Shown here: one piece after another, positions 6,009 through 8,678 of the stretch | Layout: every line of letters begins with the position of its first letter | Numbering within the stretch: the stretch's first letter is position 1 | Assembly: GCA_964627045.1 (NCBI GenBank) | Contig: CAZVIK010000174.1 | Span: 1 to 8,678, forward strand | Direction: 5' to 3' | Origin: CAZVIK01 sp964627045 | GTDB lineage: Bacteria > Acidobacteriota > Terriglobia > Bryobacterales > Bryobacteraceae | Length of the DNA stretch: 8,678 nucleotides | Translations under genes and position numbers: made by a program | Notes under the pieces: model-generated | Seen by the model: the letters and a program-made list of their open reading frames with translations, nothing else | The model's database searches: none | What the model was told of the DNA's origin: nothing

Positions 6009-6861
6009 CGCGCAGTCTCCTGATCGTGACCTCTGGGAGTTCCATGCCTTGATTATATGGTATTAAACCGCGCCCCCCCCAAAACATACGGTTTTCGGCG
6101 TGGGAAATGGGTAAAAACATTTTTAGCCCCGCGAATAAAACAAACCCCAATGCNNNNNNNNNNGGTATGATACCGCGCGCCCGCCGATAGCTTCCGGTTT
6201 CTGCGTCGGGAATCTGGTCAATCCTCTTGATGCCTCGGACGATAACAGCTCGCCCATGGACGGGGTCGCGTCCAACGCGCCCGCTCACGACAACACGCCT
6301 TCCCCATACATCGCGCATCGTTTCCTCGTATCCGGGCTGCAGATAACAGGAAACAGCCTTATCGAAGAGTGCATCATAGAGCGTGAAGCGCAGACCATGC
6401 CGGCTTGTAAGAGTCTGAACGGTTCCCTTTACCGTCCCGTAAGCGAACCTCATCGTTGGGGAGCGCTTCCCCTGTTCAGCAGGCGAGACAATGGTCGCAT
6501 CGCGCTGTTCTGTCTCAAACCGGATTGACGTGACTTTTCCGTCCAGTATTCCGGTGATTCCGGCTGCCGCCCGCTGAACCCTACGCGAATAAGGAATCGG
6601 TCTTCCTTGCTCCAGAGCTTCCCCGACAACGATGTATCCTTCGATGACTTGGTCGAGAGCGTATTCATCTTCCGCAATACCCAAGGCCGTTGTCAGTGCG
6701 CTACCGGCCTGCAAGTCATCTATGACCCATTCAATCGGCGTACCTTTTGCAATATCGCGGGTAAGACTATCGAGAAGCGCAGTCAAATGGCGCAACGCAT
6801 CGGAGAAAGCGCCAAGAGGCACATCGCCGTTGAGGGCCAAAGTGACTGTTTTCCTGGACAT
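5992..6861 (-). CDS. Unrecognised protein with OB-fold-like segment, partner of the PIN gene (interrupted by assembly gap)
   Basis: I do not recognise the family. Start ATG 6861 is preceded by GGGTGGAGGAG, a strong ribosome site. As given the frame runs through ten N bases to a stop at 5992 (289 residues). After removing the apparent artefact at 6059-6163 (105 bases, in frame), the protein is 254 residues and ends GIIPYNQGMELPEVTIRRLR then DAERA. Residues 1-60 are mixed helix and strand with WVIDDLQAGSALTTALG (45-61). Residues 65-105 look helical. Residues 108-116 are GKVTSIRFE. Residues 141-216 alternate short strands (YGTVKGTVQTL, LRFTLYDALFDKAVSCYL, GRRVVVSGRVGRDPVHGRA, RGIKRIDQI), a pattern resembling an OB-fold nucleic-acid-binding domain. 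The PIN gene overlaps its end by 17 bases, implying coupled synthesis. It might inhibit, recruit or guide the PIN nuclease, which is inference. It is three times the size of a VapB antitoxin, with no AbrB or ribbon-helix-helix start. The open frame back to GTG 6996 is rejected because it contains the promoter. Confidence 0.75.
   Translation of the reverse strand: MSRKTVTLALNGDVPLGAFSDALRHLTALLDSLTRDIAKGTPIEWVIDDLQAGSALTTALGIAEDEYALDQVIEGYIVVGEALEQGRPIPYSRRVQRAAAGITGILDGKVTSIRFETEQRDATIVSPAEQGKRSPTMRFAYGTVKGTVQTLTSRHGLRFTLYDALFDKAVSCYLQPGYEETMRDVWGRRVVVSGRVGRDPVHGRAVIVRGIKRIDQIPDAETGSYRRARGIIXXXXALGFVLFAGLKMFLPISHAENRMFWGGRGLIPYNQGMELPEVTIRRLRDAERA
6059..6163. other. Probable assembly artefact: degraded duplicate plus ten-N gap
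   Basis: Bases 6154-6163 are N. The bases from 6059 to 6153 align without gaps to those from 6164 onward: 36 of the first 50 positions match, falling to about 18 of the next 45, with errors skewed to A and C runs (for example eight C in a row at 6073-6080). Identity decays towards the contig end, as in low-quality read tails. Both sides therefore appear to be the same locus, joined instead of merged. Deleting 6059-6163 rejoins a continuous reading frame. Confidence 0.8.
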
Positions 6862-6930
6862 CTCCTCCACCCTTTGTCTACAGTCATATGGACATCGCCG
6901 AATGACATAGCACGAGTGTTCTATAATAGT

Positions 6931-6959
6931 ATGATACTTAAGATTGACATTCTTGACAA
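6931..6959 (-). promoter_or_regulatory. Sigma-70 promoter of the unknown/PIN cassette
   Basis: On the minus strand TTGTCA (6959-6954), a 17-base spacer and TATCAT (6936-6931) are each one base from consensus at ideal spacing. Transcription should start near 6925, giving a leader of about 64 bases before ATG 6861. The -35 lies within CTTGACAAG (6952-6960), a small palindrome with 4-base arms. The cassette can therefore be expressed independently of the helicase operon. Confidence 0.6.
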
Positions 6960-6986
6960 GAGGCCAGAACTCCCAGAATACGCTGT

Positions 6987-6998
6987 ATGTGCTCACAT
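6987..6998. promoter_or_regulatory. Possible operator: ATGTG-CT-CACAT dyad
   Basis: Arms ATGTG and CACAT are perfect inverted copies around a 2-base centre, about 28 bases upstream of the -35 box of the unknown/PIN cassette. ATGATAC follows at 6998-7004 and recurs at 6931-6937 over the -10. This may be a regulator-binding site or chance. The rest of the 218-base interval from 6862 to 7079 holds the promoter and no gene or terminator that I can see. Confidence 0.25.
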
Positions 6999-7079
6999 GA
7001 TACCATGAATCCCTTAACCTTTAGAAATGCGATAAGCTGGCACTTCAGCCCGTCATGTATCCAGCGGCTATCTCGCCAG

Positions 7080-8540
7080 CTAGGGATGGGTCGGTTCCCC
7101 CGCCCGAAACGCGCGCAGCATCTTCGCTGCGTCTACATCCGAGATGTGCCACAGGCCGGCGGCGTCCTTGTAGCGCCGCGCCTCCAGGATCTCGTCCAGC
7201 GTGAACTCGTCCGCCCCCGCAATCACGCGCTCGGCCACGGCGTGCGCCTCGATCACCTCAACCGGAACGCCGGATGGCTCCGGTGCAGGACCGTTCTCGC
7301 GCTGCGCACGCGCCGGCTTCGGCGGGGGCAGGACGTGCAGGCGCTGGTCCCGGATCTCGCCAGCGTAGGCCAGCAAATCGGGATGCGCGGGAATGAACAG
7401 GTGCGCCGCCTGGCTGCCCTCCACGCCGCGAACAAACCGAATAAACCGCCCGACCCACTGCCACAGGAAGAGATCGCTTCTCACGTTCGTGGCGTACACG
7501 CCCACGCGCAGACGCGGGATGTCCACGCCCTCGCTGACCATCTTGACCGCGACGAGCCAGGGCGCGGCGCTCTCTCGGAACGCGGTGATGCGCGCCGAGG
7601 ACTCCGGCTCGTCCGAGATCGCCAGCGCCGGCTCCTCGCCGGTGACTTTTGTCACCAGGTCCACCAGATAACGCGCGTGGGCCTGGTCTTTGGCGACGAT
7701 CAGACCGCCGGCGTTGCCCATCTGTTCCTCTCGCACCTGCCCCAAGCGCGCGTGTGCGTCGGCGATGACGGTCGTGAGCCACGCCTTGCTCTCAATCGCC
7801 ATGTTGAGGTACACCGCCGCGTTCGCCGCGCTCACCTCGTCCTCGAAGCTCACTGCGAACGCCTCGTCGCCGCGTTTCGCTTTCCCGCGCAGGCCGTAGG
7901 TGTGGAAGTACGCCGGAATGACATACTCGCCCTCGCGCAGCGCTTCCTCATAGGTCATCTGGAAGTCCACCGCCAGACGGTGGTAGCGCTTGTCGTAGCG
8001 CGCGTAAGGGATGGCCCGCCCGTCGTTGCGAAACGGCGTGCCTGTCAAGTGCAGCCGAGCCTTTGCTTTGGAAAACGCGAGCTTAATCGCCTCGGCCCAT
8101 GCCGCGCCGTCGCCGGCGTGGTGAATCTCGTCGAACGCCACAGCGGTGCGGTAGCTGTCCGTGACCAACCGCCGTACCGCCTCTGGGTCACGCTCGATCT
8201 GTTGGTATGTGAGCACGAGCACGCGCGCCTGCTCCGGCCACGCGCGGTTAGACGCGGGGAGGTCCGTGATGGCGCGGAAACCGATTTCTTCAGCGGTCGT
8301 CACCCACTGAGCGCGCAAGTGGTCGGTGTGGACCACGACAATCAGGCGTGACACGTCGCCCCGGTCGAGGAGCCACCAGAATACCTGAAGCGCCCCGATG
8401 GTCTTGCCGGCACCAGGACAGACGGCGGCAAAAAAGTCTTTGTGCTGAGGATTCTCCAGATACTTCAGCGCCGCTGACAGCATTGCGCGTTGCCAGGGGC
8501 GCAGTGGCAGGTGATTCGGCCAGGGGGGAAGGTTTAGCAT
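7080..8540 (-). CDS. Superfamily 2 DEAD/DEAH-type helicase
   Basis: This 486-residue ATPase would unwind or translocate on nucleic acid, probably in phage replication. Motifs are in order: RPWQ (14-17, Q-motif-like), Walker A PGAGKT (42-47), motif Ia VVVHTDHLRAQW (68-79), motif II DEIH (137-140), motif III LTGTPFR (165-171), motif V SEGVDIP (336-342) and motif VI QWVGRFIR (361-368), which carries the Q..GR..R arginine finger. The ATPase domain resembles the ResIII/DEAD group. Beyond about 400 the tail is proline- and charge-rich, ending in a short helical segment (EFTLDEILEARRYKD, 445-459). GAGG is 6 bases before ATG 8540, and the start overlaps the stop of the gene upstream by 7 bases, so it is inside an operon. 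No nuclease domain is attached and no methylase is seen, so a restriction subunit is less likely than a replication helicase, though the rest of the operon lies outside the window. Confidence 0.92.
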   Translation of the reverse strand: MLNLPPWPNHLPLRPWQRAMLSAALKYLENPQHKDFFAAVCPGAGKTIGALQVFWWLLDRGDVSRLIVVVHTDHLRAQWVTTAEEIGFRAITDLPASNRAWPEQARVLVLTYQQIERDPEAVRRLVTDSYRTAVAFDEIHHAGDGAAWAEAIKLAFSKAKARLHLTGTPFRNDGRAIPYARYDKRYHRLAVDFQMTYEEALREGEYVIPAYFHTYGLRGKAKRGDEAFAVSFEDEVSAANAAVYLNMAIESKAWLTTVIADAHARLGQVREEQMGNAGGLIVAKDQAHARYLVDLVTKVTGEEPALAISDEPESSARITAFRESAAPWLVAVKMVSEGVDIPRLRVGVYATNVRSDLFLWQWVGRFIRFVRGVEGSQAAHLFIPAHPDLLAYAGEIRDQRLHVLPPPKPARAQRENGPAPEPSGVPVEVIEAHAVAERVIAGADEFTLDEILEARRYKDAAGLWHISDVDAAKMLRAFRAGEPTHP

Positions 8541-8678
8541 TGGTTGCCTCGTTTCTTTATGCGCTTTCCACGCATTACGGCCTTCAGTACCGAGGGCGGG
8601 ACGGTTTCACCATTCCAAGGCGCTGCGCCAGCACAGAACAGCGACCGTGCCATGTAGCCCCGCAGTTGCTTGTCGAAG
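8534..8678 (-). CDS. C-terminal end of an unidentified gene upstream of the helicase
   Basis: One minus-strand frame is open from the window edge to TAA at 8536-8534; the other two are stopped near 8609 and 8576. It gives 47 residues: FDKQLRGYMARSLFCAGAAP (first 20), then WNGETVPPSVLKAVMRGKRI and KKRGNQC. The end is strongly basic, which suits a nucleic-acid-binding protein. The stop overlaps the helicase ATG by 7 bases (CAATGCTAA), evidence of a coupled operon entering from the right. Too little is visible to name a family. Confidence 0.6.
   Translation of the reverse strand, partial: FDKQLRGYMARSLFCAGAAPWNGETVPPSVLKAVMRGKRIKKRGNQC

Noticed and set aside
6052..6057. Minus-strand TATAAT that could be an internal promoter for the PIN gene
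   Set aside because: No -35 or extended -10 is found in the repaired sequence, and the PIN gene is already coupled to the gene upstream.
6066..6153. Apparent hydrophobic membrane segment in the unknown protein
   Set aside because: It is encoded only by the degraded duplicate next to the N gap and vanishes on repair.
6922..6927. Plus-strand TATAAT near 6922
   Set aside because: It has no matching -35 and no plus-strand gene downstream; it lies inside the opposite-strand promoter region.
6862..6996. 45-residue extension of the unknown gene to GTG 6996
   Set aside because: The extension contains the promoter, and a strong ribosome site directly precedes ATG 6861.
6987..8351. Plus-strand open frame of 454 codons opposite the helicase
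   Set aside because: All helicase motifs are on the minus strand; the plus frame is a compositional shadow.
1..8678. CRISPR array or insertion sequence
   Set aside because: No regularly spaced repeats, transposase or terminal inverted repeats were seen.

Overview
The window looks like part of a temperate, tailed double-stranded DNA phage or prophage of a GC-rich bacterium, probably from a metagenome because a 10-N scaffold gap sits at 6154-6163. Supporting genes are a portal protein, a large terminase, a probable small terminase, a tyrosine integrase and a superfamily 2 helicase. Promoters are of the sigma-70 type (TATAAT) and several starts have Shine-Dalgarno sites, so the host is bacterial. 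No sequence here fixes the host; a Chloroflexota-type host is only an impression from the protein style.

Layout. (1) 1-3825, minus strand, very GC-rich: a packaging module read right to left, in the order small terminase, a 69-residue orphan, large terminase, portal (cut by the window edge). Large terminase and portal overlap by 4 bases. (2) 3826-4002: a divergent control region in which the same 11-base extended -10 sequence occurs on both strands as an inverted repeat, one copy facing the packaging genes and one facing the integrase. (3) 4003-5385, plus strand: a tyrosine integrase closely followed by a GIY-YIG nuclease-like gene, then a structured stretch and a clear intrinsic terminator at 5471-5501. 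(4) 5514-6861, minus strand, visibly lower GC: a two-gene cassette of an unrecognised 254-residue protein (after repair of the gap) with an OB-fold-like segment, overlapping a PIN-domain ribonuclease-like gene. It has its own promoter. (5) 7080-8678, minus strand, GC-rich again: a DEAD/DEAH-type helicase overlapping the end of a partial gene that enters from the right.

How it fits together. The terminases and portal make the DNA-packaging machine, the integrase would insert the genome, and the helicase probably belongs to the replication operon. The integrase/GIY-YIG and unknown/PIN pairs lie between the packaging and replication blocks, the usual place for lysogeny genes and cargo. The PIN pair is the best candidate for something undescribed: it has the overlap and independent promoter of a toxin-antitoxin or defence cassette, but its first gene is far larger than a VapB-type antitoxin and does not look like one.

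The scaffold gap appears to be an assembly fault. The roughly 95 bases to its left are a decaying, error-filled copy of the bases to its right, and removing 105 bases restores an uninterrupted reading frame.
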